From positions 71,902,985 to 71,966,984 of the forward strand of contig CM051455.1 in NCBI GenBank assembly GCA_028274465.1: DNA of 64,000 nucleotides, read 5' to 3'. This DNA comes from Plantago ovata (taxonomy: Eukaryota > Streptophyta > Magnoliopsida > Lamiales > Plantaginaceae). A program made the translations under genes and the position numbers. The notes beneath the pieces were generated by a model, which was not told the origin of the DNA, ran no database searches, and worked only from the letters and a program-made list of their open reading frames with translations. Positions 1-11,149 of the stretch are shown here, piece after piece; the stretch's first letter is position 1, and each line of letters opens with the position of its first letter.

Positions 1-2
1 AA

Positions 3-359
3 TTGTTCTATAGCGATTGTCTGATAGTGGAGAACGCCATGGCAAAGGAATTGATGAAAGTGAAAGAGGAAGAACTTGCAGTAGTGGCAGAGGAGACAAA
101 AACAAAACTTTACGTGACTGATTCTGAACATGTTGATGATTATGATAACTTGGATGACTATGAGGAAAGGGAGTGCCATTGCAGTGAAAGATTGAGGAAG
201 CTTGAGTATCGAATTAGCAAATTCGACGATCGCTTTCAAGAGCAAATGTTTCTTGGTTGGATAGCTGAATTGGAAAAAAGAAGAATAGAAGAAAGAGGAG
301 ATGAAACAAATGAGCATCGCCGGCGTTGCTCGTCACTTTCAGTGTTCCTCTATTTCTGA
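3..359 (+). CDS. Acidic, probably coiled-coil ORF fragment (118 aa), unidentified
   Basis: An open frame reaches the window edge and ends at a TGA at 357-359. The product is rich in Glu, Lys and Asp, with charged heptad-like stretches at residues 14-35 and 60-100 and a Cys-His-Cys cluster (ECHCSE) near residue 57. I recognise no family. The frame may be the last exon of a gene that begins outside the window, since the first Met lies only one codon inside it. No promoter or splice site can be judged. It sits beside a tandem-repeat array and may itself be transposon-derived. Coding status is uncertain. Confidence 0.3.
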   Translation: MFYSDCLIVENAMAKELMKVKEEELAVVAEETKTKLYVTDSEHVDDYDNLDDYEERECHCSERLRKLEYRISKFDDRFQEQMFLGWIAELEKRRIEERGDETNEHRRRCSSLSVFLYF

Positions 360-640
360 AAGTTCGCGCTCCGTAAGTTAGTGAGTATATCACATATGTG
401 GTATTGTATTAGCTAGTTTTGTTTGGATGATTTTCAGGACTTTTCTTGGACAGATGTTTAGTTTCAATCAATGGAACAGTTTACTTATTTTAGATGCTTG
501 ATCATGTCCAGTATGAATTACAGAAGACTGTGGCTTCCTATTGGGTTGTAATCTGCATCTTTATATGAAATAAAAAGAACATTCACTTGGTGAACTTTAA
601 CATTTGAATTTGTCTATTACATTGGTTTTAAAAAGAAAAA
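360..640. other. AT-rich interval, no gene seen
   Basis: Stops occur in all frames, and I see no repeat boundary or RNA-like signal. It separates the acidic ORF from the tandem array. Confidence 0.5.
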
Positions 641-1995
641 TGTGAACTGACTGCTGATGAAAGTAGTCTGGAATAACAATGATTTTGGGTTGGCAAGTAG
701 TTCGAGAGCAAGATATTTGGAATAAAAAGGTGAAAAATCTTGAATAAATAAAAAAGCCACTAGTTGAGCATGGAATCTTTCCTGAACCATGTTTCTGGTG
801 TACAAGAATATTAGCCAAGTTCTTATAGCCTTTTGTAAGTTATATGCATGAAGTTTAGTTCATTTCCATTTGCAAAAACCAGAAAGTAGGAAGAAAATAT
901 CGGGAAAAATCAGAGAAATGAGAAGAAAATCAGAGAAAAATATAAAATTCAACTACTATTTCACTGATTCTTCCAAGTAAACCTCTTCATGTGTATATGG
1001 ACTTTTCCCCAACTTCTTATAGACATTTTAAACTTATGTGAAACAAGTCTGGTTGATAACAAGATGGAGAACCAGAAAAATCTGAAAAATGATAGGAAAA
1101 TCAGAGAGAAATAGAAAACTGAACTACAGTTGCATTGATTCTTCACAAAGAACATCTTCTTCGGTTAATGGACAGTTTAACAAGTTCTATTATGCATTTT
1201 AGACTTATGTGCATTAAGTTTGGTAGATGAGGAGCTGGAAAACCATGAATTAGAGGACAATGAGAGGAAAATCAGTGAAAAATAGAAAAATCAACTACTA
1301 ATTCACTGAATATGCCAAGTAAACATCTTCATGTGTATATGGACTTTTCCCTAACTTCTTACAGACAATATAAACTTATTTCAGACAAGTTTGGTTGATA
1401 ACAAGATGGAGAACCAGAAAATATAGAAAAATGAGAGGAAAATCAGAGAGAAATAGAAAAATCAACTACAATTGCATTGATTCTTCACAAAGAACATCTT
1501 CTATTAATAGACAGTTTAACAAGTTCTATTATGCATTTTAGACTTATGTGCATCAAGTTGGGTAGATGAGGAGCTGGAAAACAATGAATTACAGGAAAAT
1601 GAGAGGAAAATCAGAGAAAAATAGAAAAATCAACTACTATTTCCCTGATTCTGCCAAGTGAACCTCTTCATGTGTATATGGACTTTTCCCCAACTTCTTA
1701 TAGACATTTTAAACTTATGTGAAACAGGTCTGGTTGATAACAAGATGGAGAACCACAAAATAAAGATAAATGAGAGGAAAATGAGAGCTAAAAAGAAAAA
1801 TGAACTACAGTTATATTGATTCTTCACAAAGAACATGTTCTGATGTCAATGGACACTCTACCAAGTTATATTATGCCTTTTAGACTTGTGTGCATGAAGT
1901 TTGGTAGATAAGAAGCTGGAGAACTATAAGTTAGAAAACAATGATTCTGGGAGATCATAAATAATAGAAAACTGAACTACAACTACATTGATTCT
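640..1995. repeat. Tandem array with ~340-bp period (about 170-bp half units)
   Basis: The phrase CTTCATGTGTATATGGAC recurs near 983, 1325 and 1664, a spacing of 342 and 339 bp. A related half unit (CATTGATTCTTCACAAAGAA) alternates with it near 1134, 1474 and 1814, so each 340-bp unit is a diverged dimer. The stretch 640-960 is a related, more diverged entry region. Purine-rich runs such as GAGAGGAAAATCAGAGA recur in every unit. Minus-strand ORFs here simply repeat with the units and are not genes. An inverted copy lies at 6130-6440. Confidence 0.85.
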
Positions 1996-2329
1996 GCCAA
2001 AATAATTGTACCAAACATAAGTTAATTACCAGCAAGAACTAAGATCAGACATCAATCTAACATAAGTACAGTTTGAAACTACACAACTACAAACATAGCA
2101 ACTTAAATTACAAATACTCAAAATGCTAGATGTCCCCTTCGTTTTCTACATAGTTAAGCACAAATCATAGGGAGATATCACTAAAAATACTCTGTCATAC
2201 ACCGATAACTCGAGGGACAGGATCATCAGTCACGTACCAGTCATGCCCTACCCTGATTGAATCTACAGGTCGTAAGGATTCTGGCTCTCCTCAATTCTTA
2301 TCTGCATCTCTCCGTGCTGGTAGCCAGTA

Positions 2330-2762
2330 TCTATGTTGTAGTCCTCACCAACATTTGAATCAGATGTGGCAACTGGTATGCAATTTCATTTGTACCTTCA
2401 ACATATTCAATATCCACGTCTTGCATAAACATCACCACAGCATTTGCACTATGCATGTGGACATTCAACCAAATATCATCAAAATCTTCTTCTCCTTCGA
2501 AGATACGAAGTCCATTCGGAAATTCATATCCGTGTTCATGATACCAAAACCGCCTTGGTCACGGTCCTAGAAGTTGCATCTTTATCACCCCAGCACATAG
2601 ACATGCCACAGAAACGCTAATTGGGTCCACACAGTGGATATAGCGAGTAGTGCCTCCAACGTAGCGTATTCCAATACGAGAATGCCGCCAACGCCCTCCT
2701 ACACGGCATATGATTGTGCTTAAATTAGGAGGGGACCCTGTAAAAACAATGTAGGGAGTCAA
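2330..2762 (-). pseudogene. Degraded coding relic, possibly N-terminal part of a Mutator-like protein
   Basis: On the minus strand an open frame (2762-2559) is followed after a stop and frame change by a second coding-like stretch (about 2550-2370). The second stretch reads as a mixed acidic and hydrophobic protein: WYHEHGYEF, then an acidic EGEEDFDD block, then DVDIEYVEG. The phrase VEYVEG after an acidic block is reminiscent of the N-terminal region of some MULE transposases, but there is no zinc finger or DDE core nearby. Identification is tentative. The frame breaks and isolated position argue for a dead transposon fragment, not a host gene. Confidence 0.3.
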
Positions 2763-3600
2763 ACATGTACAAAATCAACAATACTACATTTCAGGCCCTG
2801 TAAATTACCTGAATACTACTAACATTGACACAGTTTCAACACAAACTGAATACTGATTCTAGGTGGAACATTATTGGATTGCATCATACGAAATCAATAA
2901 TACTACATTGACGTGTTACATAAATCTACATAATCATATAGAAAACCGAACGAAATCTATACTGATGTCTGCGTGAATTCACGATAACCCCAAAAACAAC
3001 TAATGTACAGGTTTTAATAAATCAACTAAAGGATTAACAAACTATAACACCCCAAATAGAGGATCAAGGGAGCAAATTGATTATACACCTAAAAGTCCAA
3101 ATTCCAACAATCCTTAAAAAATATAATGCATAGGGTTATGGTATTCAAATTGGTTAGTAGTACATTACTAATCAACAAATTCATTCAGATTTTTCAAATT
3201 ACATACATTATCAGCAAATCTCCAACCTTCTAATATGCTGAAACTAACAATTGCATGTGAACGGATATATGACCCATTAAAAGCAAGAACACAAGTTATA
3301 TCTCTTCCTTTCCCCGAATTGTGCGAGCATCAACAGTCCGGCCAAGCCCTCCTCCCCCCACAATGGCATCTGCCCTTTCCCTACGCCGTTTGGAACTGCT
3401 CCACGACCTGTCAGATTTTGAGATGAATTAGAAGTGTAATGCTAATTTAGTTAGGGTGGGAAGAAGAATGAAGGATGAAGAAGAAGAGTAATTGTCTTCA
3501 AACAATTGGACAGTGTGCCATGCGTGAAGAGAAATAGCTGTTATAATGGTTTATTTTCTCTAATTAAAATACCAACATTTTAGCTACATTATCAACATTA
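2763..3600. other. AT-rich interval without a supported gene
   Basis: Apart from one 63-codon plus-strand frame at 3235-3426, which has no recognisable protein character, I see only AT-rich unique-looking sequence with frequent stops. Confidence 0.4.
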
Positions 3601-3610
3601 TTTGAAAACA

Positions 3611-3685
3611 TGGGCTAGCCCAATCTGTAAGGAGAATTTTCTTTGTTATTGGGGTCGCAGGTTCGATACCCATGGTTGCCAATAT
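3611..3685 (+). repeat. tRNA-related sequence with pol III A and B boxes (SINE-like remnant)
   Basis: The segment contains TAGCCCAATCTGTAAGG at 3616-3632, resembling an internal A box (D-arm), and GGTTCGATACC at 3660-3670, a perfect match to the pol III B box consensus GGTTCGANNCC, inside a T-arm-like context. Spacing between the boxes (about 28 bp) suits a tRNA. The acceptor-stem halves do not pair convincingly, so this is more likely a tRNA-derived SINE head than a functional tRNA. A T- and A-rich tract follows. No target duplication was identified. Confidence 0.5.
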
Positions 3686-3866
3686 TTGCACAGATTATTT
3701 TTTTAAATTATTTATTTTATGCAATATCTCGTTGACGTTCCACAAGGTCGTCCATTGCCATTTAATCTCATTTTGACCCTTTGGCAACTTAGAAGTGATC
3801 ATTAAATGAACATTTACGCAGGATATCCCAAAAAATGGTTAATCGGGGCTCTAAACGTGGAAAATG

Positions 3867-4303
3867 GCGTTGACGCCTATAAGTAAAATTGCATTGTATC
3901 ATAAACACTGGATAAGTCTCGCAAGCCATTTGTACTGTATCATCAACACTTGCGTCACTACATGAGTCTCTCAAGTCAATTGTTCTGTTTCAACAAGGCT
4001 TACTTTCTTGTATTGATAGCTATGTATTATAAAGAATAATTACGTTCTTATTTGATATGGATCGTCGTACACTTAAACTCTTAATGCGTTGACGCCTATA
4101 AGTCAATTGCATTGTATCATAAACACTAGATAAGTCTCGCGAGCCACCTGCACTGTATCATCAAGACTTGCGTCACTATATGAGTCTCACAAGTCAATTG
4201 CCCTGTTTCAACAAGGCTTACTTTCTTGTATTACTTCCTATGTATTATAAAGAATAATTGCGTTCTTATTTGATATGCATCGTCATAGACTTACAGTCTT
4301 AAT
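3867..4303. repeat. Two-copy direct tandem duplication, 219-bp period
   Basis: GCGTTGACGCCTATAAGT begins at 3867 and again at 4086. Both units then run through the same landmarks: CATTGTATCATAAACACT, TTGCGTCACTA, GTTTCAACAAGGCTTACT, and ATTATAAAGAATAATT. The copies differ by scattered substitutions. Neither contains a gene. Confidence 0.9.
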
Positions 4304-4448
4304 TTCCCAGTACCACTAACACTTACATTCTAAATTTCACTGTATCATCATTAAGACATACATTCAAGCGTATGCTACTCCACCGACGTTACCCAGTCAA
4401 GTGCAAGAGTGAAGTGCAAGACGTCTTATGATGAAACGAAGGGTTTTT

Positions 4449-4503
4449 ACCCTATACCCTAAACCCTAAGCCCTATACCCTAAACCCTAAACCCTAAGCC
4501 CTA
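4449..4503. repeat. Short interstitial telomeric tract (CCCTAAA-type)
   Basis: About eight degenerate heptamers of the plant telomere repeat occur head to tail on the plus strand, mixing CCCTAAA, CCCTAAG and CCCTATA. The tract is short and internal, so it is not a chromosome end. It lies about 300 bp upstream of the leader exon of the CACTA-type gene, where plant promoters often carry telo-box motifs, but a promoter role is only a guess. Confidence 0.85.
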
Positions 4504-4509
4504 TTCCTT

Positions 4510-4640
4510 ATAATCCTCTAATAATAACTATTAATAATAATAATATATTATTTAATAATAATAATAATATAATATTTAATAATAATAACAATAATCAAAT
4601 AATATTTAATAGTAATTTTATACTAAATTGTTACTAATAA
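4510..4640. repeat. AT-rich low-complexity tract (AATAAT-type)
   Basis: The sequence is dominated by irregular AATAAT and TAATATA units. It follows the telomeric tract directly. No coding potential. Confidence 0.8.
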
Positions 4641-4796
4641 TAACATTAATTAGAGATAAAAATTGAATTGATCTCATTATAAGTAAAAACAAAATAAGAG
4701 GGAAACAAAATTCATTTTTCCGTCCATTATGAAAATTTGGACCAAATTTCAAATTTTCATTTTTTTAAAAAAATTAATAAATCCCACTAGTACTTT

Positions 4797-5552
4797 TTTT
4801 AGACTAAACCCCACTACTTCACACTCAGCACAACACGACAAACCCTCACTCTCACTTTCATCGACATCAGTCTTCTTGGCGTCGATCATCATTCTCCACC
4901 GATCATCTCCTCATCCCGTCAATTTCAGGTAACATCCATCTCAATCTTTAACCTCTTATGTAATTCTATGGCATTATCGATCTATGGGTTGTTATTTGGT
5001 GCTTAATCGATCTATGGGTTGTTAATTCGTGCCTGTTTTCATGTTTACTGAGATACACACCTTTAAAAATTTCTAAGTATTGCACGATATTGTCATGCAT
5101 GAGATCAAGATTACATGTATTTAATTGCAATTGCCGTTTCGACCTATGGCCCACCTAAAATTTAGCGAATAGATTCTGAATTATCTGATGAGCTTATGAT
5201 TGATATACGCACATTTGCAGTATGCTCTTTGATGTGTATTTTGGTCCCGTGTACATGTGGTGGTGTGACTTTGCTATGCCTGCTCAACAATTAATTAGTA
5301 TTTAGATGGTTGGTTATAAGTGTTTGATTTTGATTATCGCATGAACTGCTATGAATTTGAATGAAAAACAATTTTGCTGCTTTTTTTTTTCTTTTCATGT
5401 AATGTCATGTCTAACCCTCACTAATCATGTGAAGTGGATGAGCATTCAGATTGCCCTAGTTATTCGAGTAGTTCAAATCATTACCCTGTTCGGTCTTGTA
5501 TGTTAGTCAGCAACAATTTTTAAACGCCTGTCTTGAACAACTTCATTCACAG
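4797..5552 (+). promoter_or_regulatory. Putative 5' leader exon and leader intron of the CACTA-type gene
   Basis: A CA- and CT-rich stretch typical of plant 5' leaders (about 4797-4928) ends at a donor-like TTTCAG|GTAAC (cut after 4928). A matching acceptor TTCACAG ends at 5552, two bases before the ATG at 5555. This fits a 5' UTR intron of about 624 bp. The inference rests on composition and splice consensus only; no TATA box was identified with confidence. Confidence 0.45.
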
Positions 5553-5554
5553 AT

Positions 5555-8500
5555 ATGTCAACTGGACCAGGTGTATCAACTATCCCGAGGATTAGACGAT
5601 TGAAAGCTAATAAAGCGAAGAACACAGTAGGCAAAAAAGTTGGGAAGGAGGCCAACACTTATACTTTGCCAGGATCAGACACCGAGGACGAGCATCTTGC
5701 TTACGAAAGCTTAATAACAAAGGGTAATTATATGAACTGGATACTGGTAGTGCATAACTTTTTGATTTGATGGCCAACATATATACTAGTGGTTTTGTCT
5801 CAGAATTTTGTCAATACTTATATTACTTGTAAATGTTTTACACGTAGAGCCATCCGGTATGAAGCGGTGTTATGGAGGAGGTTCTAGACCTGGTACAAGA
5901 TCTTCACCTCGTGCAAAGGAAAAGACTGATGGCCAGCAAAGTACAGGTCAATGTTAGAACCTTTCAATGTCTCTGGATTCTATTAAATGCACAATTGTCC
6001 AATACGATGGTGCCTTATACATTATCTGGTTTAAATGTTTCAGTTGCTACTGGGAAGAAACGGGGTTTAAATAATAACTTGAAAGAGGGTAATGCCCCTG
6101 TTAAGAAAGCAAAAAGCTCAAGTTTGCTCTTTCATTTTTCTTTTCTTTTTTTTTTTTTTTTTTTGTTACCTGATTTTCCTATCATTTTTCTTTATTTTCG
6201 GGTTCTCCATCTTGTTATCAACCAGACACATGGTTCAGGAAAGATTCCATGTTCAACTAGTGGATTTTTTATTTATTCCTGATTTTTTCATCCCTGATTT
6301 CCAAATATCTTGGTGTGGCACCACTTCACTACCCAAAATTATTGTTATTACTTTAAACATCCTAGAATCACTTGGCAAGATGTTCAAACTGATTTTCATC
6401 AAAGTTTTGGGTGATTCATTGTCCTACTAGTCCCCTTTTTCAATTTTTCCAGAATTTCCCCTCTTATTTTCTCTGATTTCTGTATTTATTCCACTGTAAT
6501 CACTAATATATATGTTGACGATTATTATGATCATTTGCATGACATAAAATGGCAATAATATAGAAAATCAATAAATTTAATGGATTGTGTACTCATGTGT
6601 TTACTGAATCACGTTATAAACATGTTAATGCATCTTTTGTCTCAGAGCCTTCTAAGATTGTTGAACCATCAAGTAGTGTTGAACCTACTTCAAACCCAAA
6701 AGACTCAAAGGGAAATTTTGTACCAGATAACGCCAGAACATATGAGCGGTGGACCGAGTTGCTAGGTATAATTTTAGTTCTTGTGAACATGTATCTGTCT
6801 ATTTGTTGTTTCATTAATGATTACAATATGACTGACAATGATTCTGCACATTGTGGAAGGAGAAGAAAAAATGCACAACTCACAAGCTCGTAAAGGGGGA
6901 AAATTGCAAAATGCACCTCCAAGTCCCTCATGCAACACTCGTTCAAAAAAGTTCACGAGTTCAACAACTACGGTGGAGAAGACTATACAGACAAAGCTAA
7001 CTCCATTATCTGATATAGCTGCAAAAACCAGGGCTATCTTTGCTAGTGGAAATGGAACATCAGCTGGGGCATCGAAATCTCAACCTAAGGTCTCCAAATG
7101 TCAAGCTCCACCAGGTTATACTCCAAAGGTTATCCCACATACAACGGTTGACCCTGTTCCAGAGGGTCATCAACCTCCAAAGGCATCTCAACCTCCTGAT
7201 ACAGCTGAGATTGACATGACACAACGTGATTTCATCACAGAGAATGATGGATCATCTCCATAGGTCACCAAAGAGCCAGATCCAGAGCTAGGGAGAACTC
7301 CAGAAGACAACAATAATATGGAATTATCGGACATCGAGACCGACCCAGTTAGTGGAGATGATACAGCTACTGAACCTATCAAAGCCAATCCTTCTGCAAG
7401 TAAGTAAATTCAAACACCTTGCATATGTTAGCATAAATTGGACTTACTTACTAAATTGCAATATGTATGCATAATTTCAGAGTTGAAGAAGGCACCTCGT
7501 GGCGTTTCCCGTGGCGAAGCGGTGGAAAAATTTGTTATGAAGGTATCTAATAATGTTCTTGTCCTTCTCATCCTTCTTATTCATTAACATTCTTACTCCG
7601 TTTTTATGCTTTTTCCAGCATTTTATTGTCTTAATATCCTGTTGTATATATCATATGCTATTTCATGCTTCAAAACTTCTGACAAGTATGTACTGCATGT
7701 AGCAATACTCAGAATTTTAGACAAGAATAAATGCATCATAGTTTTCCAACATTTTACAACACTAGTGTAAATTACAGATGAATTTTGCTTAATACAAACT
7801 AATTTACTTCATTGTCATTATATATCTTGAGATACATGTACTTTAATCTGATTTCTATATTGGAATATGTCTAAATGCTCTGTTTGAATGCATTGGAAAA
7901 TAAAGTTGTTACATCAACAAATTTACATGAACATTGGAACTCCACAACTTCATTTTTCACATTTATCCTGTATTTTCTTGTCTTAATTTCCTATAGTGTA
8001 CATGCCAATCTATTTCATGATTGAAAGCTTTTCACAAGTATAAAATGCATCTATGAAGACATTGAAATTTTGTAAAGATTGTAAGCATCAGTCTTTGGAA
8101 AATTTGGACAATACTAGACTTTATTACACTTTTGACTGTCAAGTGTTTGCTAAATGTTAAATACATGGTGTTGTTTTAACCTTTTGCAAGTCACATTTAA
8201 GTAGTGGAACATGTTTGCATGTCACAAACATCACTTTGAACAAGAATAATCAGGATCCATATATCAGTGGCCGTTTTTCAATTTTTTCTGAATTTTAGTT
8301 AAATGTAGTTGACTCCATGTTGATTGTCAAGTATTTGGGAAGATTTTCCTTCTAACTACAGTTGTCATTCTTTTTTGTGGTTCCCATATATGTAGCATGG
8401 GAAGATTAAGATCTGGTTTTTGCCTGGAGAAGCTGTCTCCGTCAATAATGATGAAAACTTTAACTCTGCAATTGGGGTGATAGTCAAGAGTCATGCTGAT

Positions 8501-10841
8501 ATAGGAAAGGAGATAACTAGATGGGATGCAGTACCAGATGCCATCAAAGACATTTGTTATGCTAGGCTTAGTGTAAGTAAAGTTAATTCATTAAGTTTCG
8601 AGTTATGGATAGTGTACTTCTGACTAACAAGAGTGTATTTATTTTCATCACCTCTTTGATGTTGAAGACTGTGAAACGAAAAGGGTCCAACAGGTCATTG
8701 ACCAGAAGTTCAAAAAAGCATATACCCGCTGGATGAATACATTGCACATATATTACAAAGACCTCGAACAAAATGAGATTCCTCCAAGAAGTGTCAAGCC
8801 AAGGGAAGATATCACTTTAGAGAAGTGGCAATTGGCATGTGATTTCATTGAAACCCCGAATTTCCAGGTTATTAGTTAGTGCATTATAGTTAGCATATAT
8901 AGAAGATATTAGTTGATATAAAATGATATCTTATAATAATTACTTAATTTGCAGAAACGGTCAAGAATCAATTCAGGGAATCGTGCCAAGATGCCATTCA
9001 ATCAAACATCTGGAAGACTCCCTTTCCTTACAAGATAAAAAAAATGGTATATTACTCGTTCAATTGACAATTTAAATTCATTGTTCATCATGTGTGCAGT
9101 AGCACGTCTCAGGGTTTTAGAAGTTTTAAGATAGATTAGGTTGTGTAAATTTGCGTTAAGTTTGTTCTTAAAGTATATGGATTCCTCCGGCTTTGCATTT
9201 CCAGTTAAATGTGTAGTTTGAATATGGAATTATCTGTTGTGATTTGGCCCATTAGTTGTGTACTTTGAATATTGAATTAGTGCACATTAGATGTGGTGAA
9301 TAATCTGCATTATATAAACATTATTTTACTCTTGTGTGATGATGAAAATGATCATAGTCGTTGCACCGTGGTAGTAGAACCTGTGGTTGTTAGCGATTAA
9401 TATTATATTGAGAATATGGGAATCATCTTAATAGCGATCACTGACAACTACAGGTTCTACTTAATGGAGCCAAAAGTTTGTGTCTAACTGAACACAAGTA
9501 TGTGTACGTGATCTTGTAAATTTAGTAGGGTGTTACATATATCTATTCGTATCTGCCGTCAAAGATAAGTTTTGGAGTGTGTTACCATATACGTGGAGGT
9601 TTATGTAACTTGGAGTCTAATGTTCTCACATTTATATTTTGCTACTTTGTTCTGCTCTAATATTTTTTGTGGTAGATTTATAGTGGATAGCATGTTATAC
9701 GCCATTGTTTATTTTTCGTTTAGTGTCAACACAATTTTAATATTTTCTTATTTCGATGCAAAACAAACTTGAAGGCTGCCAAAAGTGAGATCGAGTTCTT
9801 CAAAGAGACTCGAGTGAGCAAGAAGAAGGGAGGTGATTTTGTTAGCCCCGCTGCCAGGTTAAAATATGTAAGCTAATCTCATATTTTTAAACATGTCTGT
9901 CCATTTTAATAATTTCATATGCATTAGGTGATCATGTTATATGATGCAGGAAGAGATGGTGGAAATGCGAAAGAAGAATGCTGAAACTGGGGACGAGCCT
10001 ATGCCCGAGTCTGAAAAAGTGAAGTCATCATTAGGGCACAAGTCTGGATATATCAAAGGGATGGGACATGGTTTAAGGGTGCCCATGGGTGGACAGGTTC
10101 TGATAAGTGCTGGAATGCAGATCACCAAGAAGTTGGAGGAGTTGGATAGTGCCAACGAAAAGATTGGTTAACTGAGTCAAGAAAATGAGGGCATGAAGTT
10201 AAGAATGGAGAATCTGGAGAAGATCTTGAAGAATATTCCAGGAATTTCTGAAACACTTGAAGCACTTTCTGGTAAGTCATACGCTAATCTACTAGCTTGC
10301 CAACTTATATGGGGATGCTTTATTTTGACTGTTGCATTTATTGTTTAATAAATTGAGGAAGTTAATCCCCCGTAATACTGAGTATGGTCACGACTGCTAT
10401 ATTAGACTTTGTTCATTTCTGATTGCCTCCTAAGGGGATTGATAATGTAGCTGAGATTGACAACTGAGTAAAGGTATTTGATTTGAATGGAGTTGGTTAT
10501 CAAATTTCTTGATCTTGTAGCTGTTATGTGTGTTGTGTCTGTTGTATGTGACTGAGATGAAGGTTTGAGCTGCTTTCTATACTTTGTGGAGGCTTGAATG
10601 AATGTTATGTTATATTTATGTATCTTGTTTTGATCTCGATGAATAGAGTTGTTTGTTAGCTGATGAATTTTCAGGATGAATGGATTTTCTGGATGAAGTG
10701 TTTGATTAGTGTAGTAGAGGGTTGTTTGATTAGTGCAGCTAAGGTTGAACATTCTCTATCAGCTGCTTGTGTAACTCAATAACTGATTCCGGTTCTTTCT
10801 TTTGTGTAGATGGTGAATTGGATAATGGGGGAAGTGCATAG
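5555..10841 (+). pseudogene. CACTA (En/Spm) accessory transposase gene, Transposase_24 type, with in-frame stops
   Basis: Exons that join in consistent phase: 5555-5723, 5848-5946, 6044-6121, 6646-6765, 6860-7399, 7481-7542, 8396-8572, 8634-8867, 8955-9046, 9775-9867, 9950-10271 and 10810-10841. The N-terminal half is basic and low-complexity. The second half matches the Ptta/En/Spm plant transposase family (Pfam Transposase_24): KIWFLPGEA, a Trp/Lys-rich block (KKAYTRWMN, EKWQLACDF), SRINSGNRAKM, FFKETRVSKKKGGDFVSP, then LGHKSGYIKGMGHG and a C-terminal coiled coil. This family is the second, DNA-binding-like protein of CACTA elements. Stops in frame occur at 7261 (TAG), 9036 (TAA) and 10169 (TAA); the exon ending at 9046 also has the wrong length modulo 3. 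Coding character continues past each stop, so the gene is recently dead. No TNP2-type catalytic transposase is visible. Exon ends are my predictions. Confidence 0.75.
6130..6440 (-). repeat. Inverted dispersed copy of the 640-1120 repeat, inside intron 3 of the CACTA-type gene
   Basis: Read on the minus strand, this block matches the entry region of the first array: GAACCATG followed by CAAGATGGAGAACC and GATAGGAAAATCAG, and a T-rich run equivalent to GGAATAAAAAGG. It thus repeats 640-1120 in opposite orientation about 5 kb away. The T15-T20 run near 6145-6165 is its homopolymer end. It accounts for the size of this intron. Confidence 0.8.
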
Positions 10842-11149
10842 AGTGGAGTGGATGGTTAACCTCAGGTGGAAAGGCACTTGATCGATGTGATCGATGTCAT
10901 TGTGTTTTATGTATTTCTTTTGCCTTAGAATTGTTCAAATTTTGAGGTATCCAGGCCTCTTCTATTTATTTTGGACGATTAGGGTACATTTTGCGTCATT
11001 GTGATATTTTGGCATTATGTTATCCCGAGAACAAGGTCACGTAACTGTAGATTACCGTATCTTGAACATAATTAATATATTAGTAATATTTCTCTTTTGT
11101 TAATTGTATTTTCTCATTACTGCCATATTTTGTATTTGTTTGTGATGAA
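10842..11149. other. 3' flank of the CACTA-type gene
   Basis: AT-rich sequence after the predicted stop at 10839-10841. It contains T-rich and AATAA-like stretches suited to polyadenylation but nothing decisive. Confidence 0.4.

Noticed and set aside
3235..3426. 63-codon plus-strand frame with Pro/Leu-rich end
   Set aside because: Short, no recognisable motif, no neighbouring exon.
3611..3685. Functional tRNA gene
   Set aside because: A and B boxes are present, but acceptor and anticodon stems do not pair properly.
4449..4503. Chromosome end
   Set aside because: Only about 55 bp of degenerate telomeric heptamers, with ordinary sequence on both sides.
10402..10752. 116-codon minus-strand frame
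   Set aside because: Low-complexity Asn/Thr/His-rich translation lying antisense in the last intron of the CACTA-type gene; no supporting signal.
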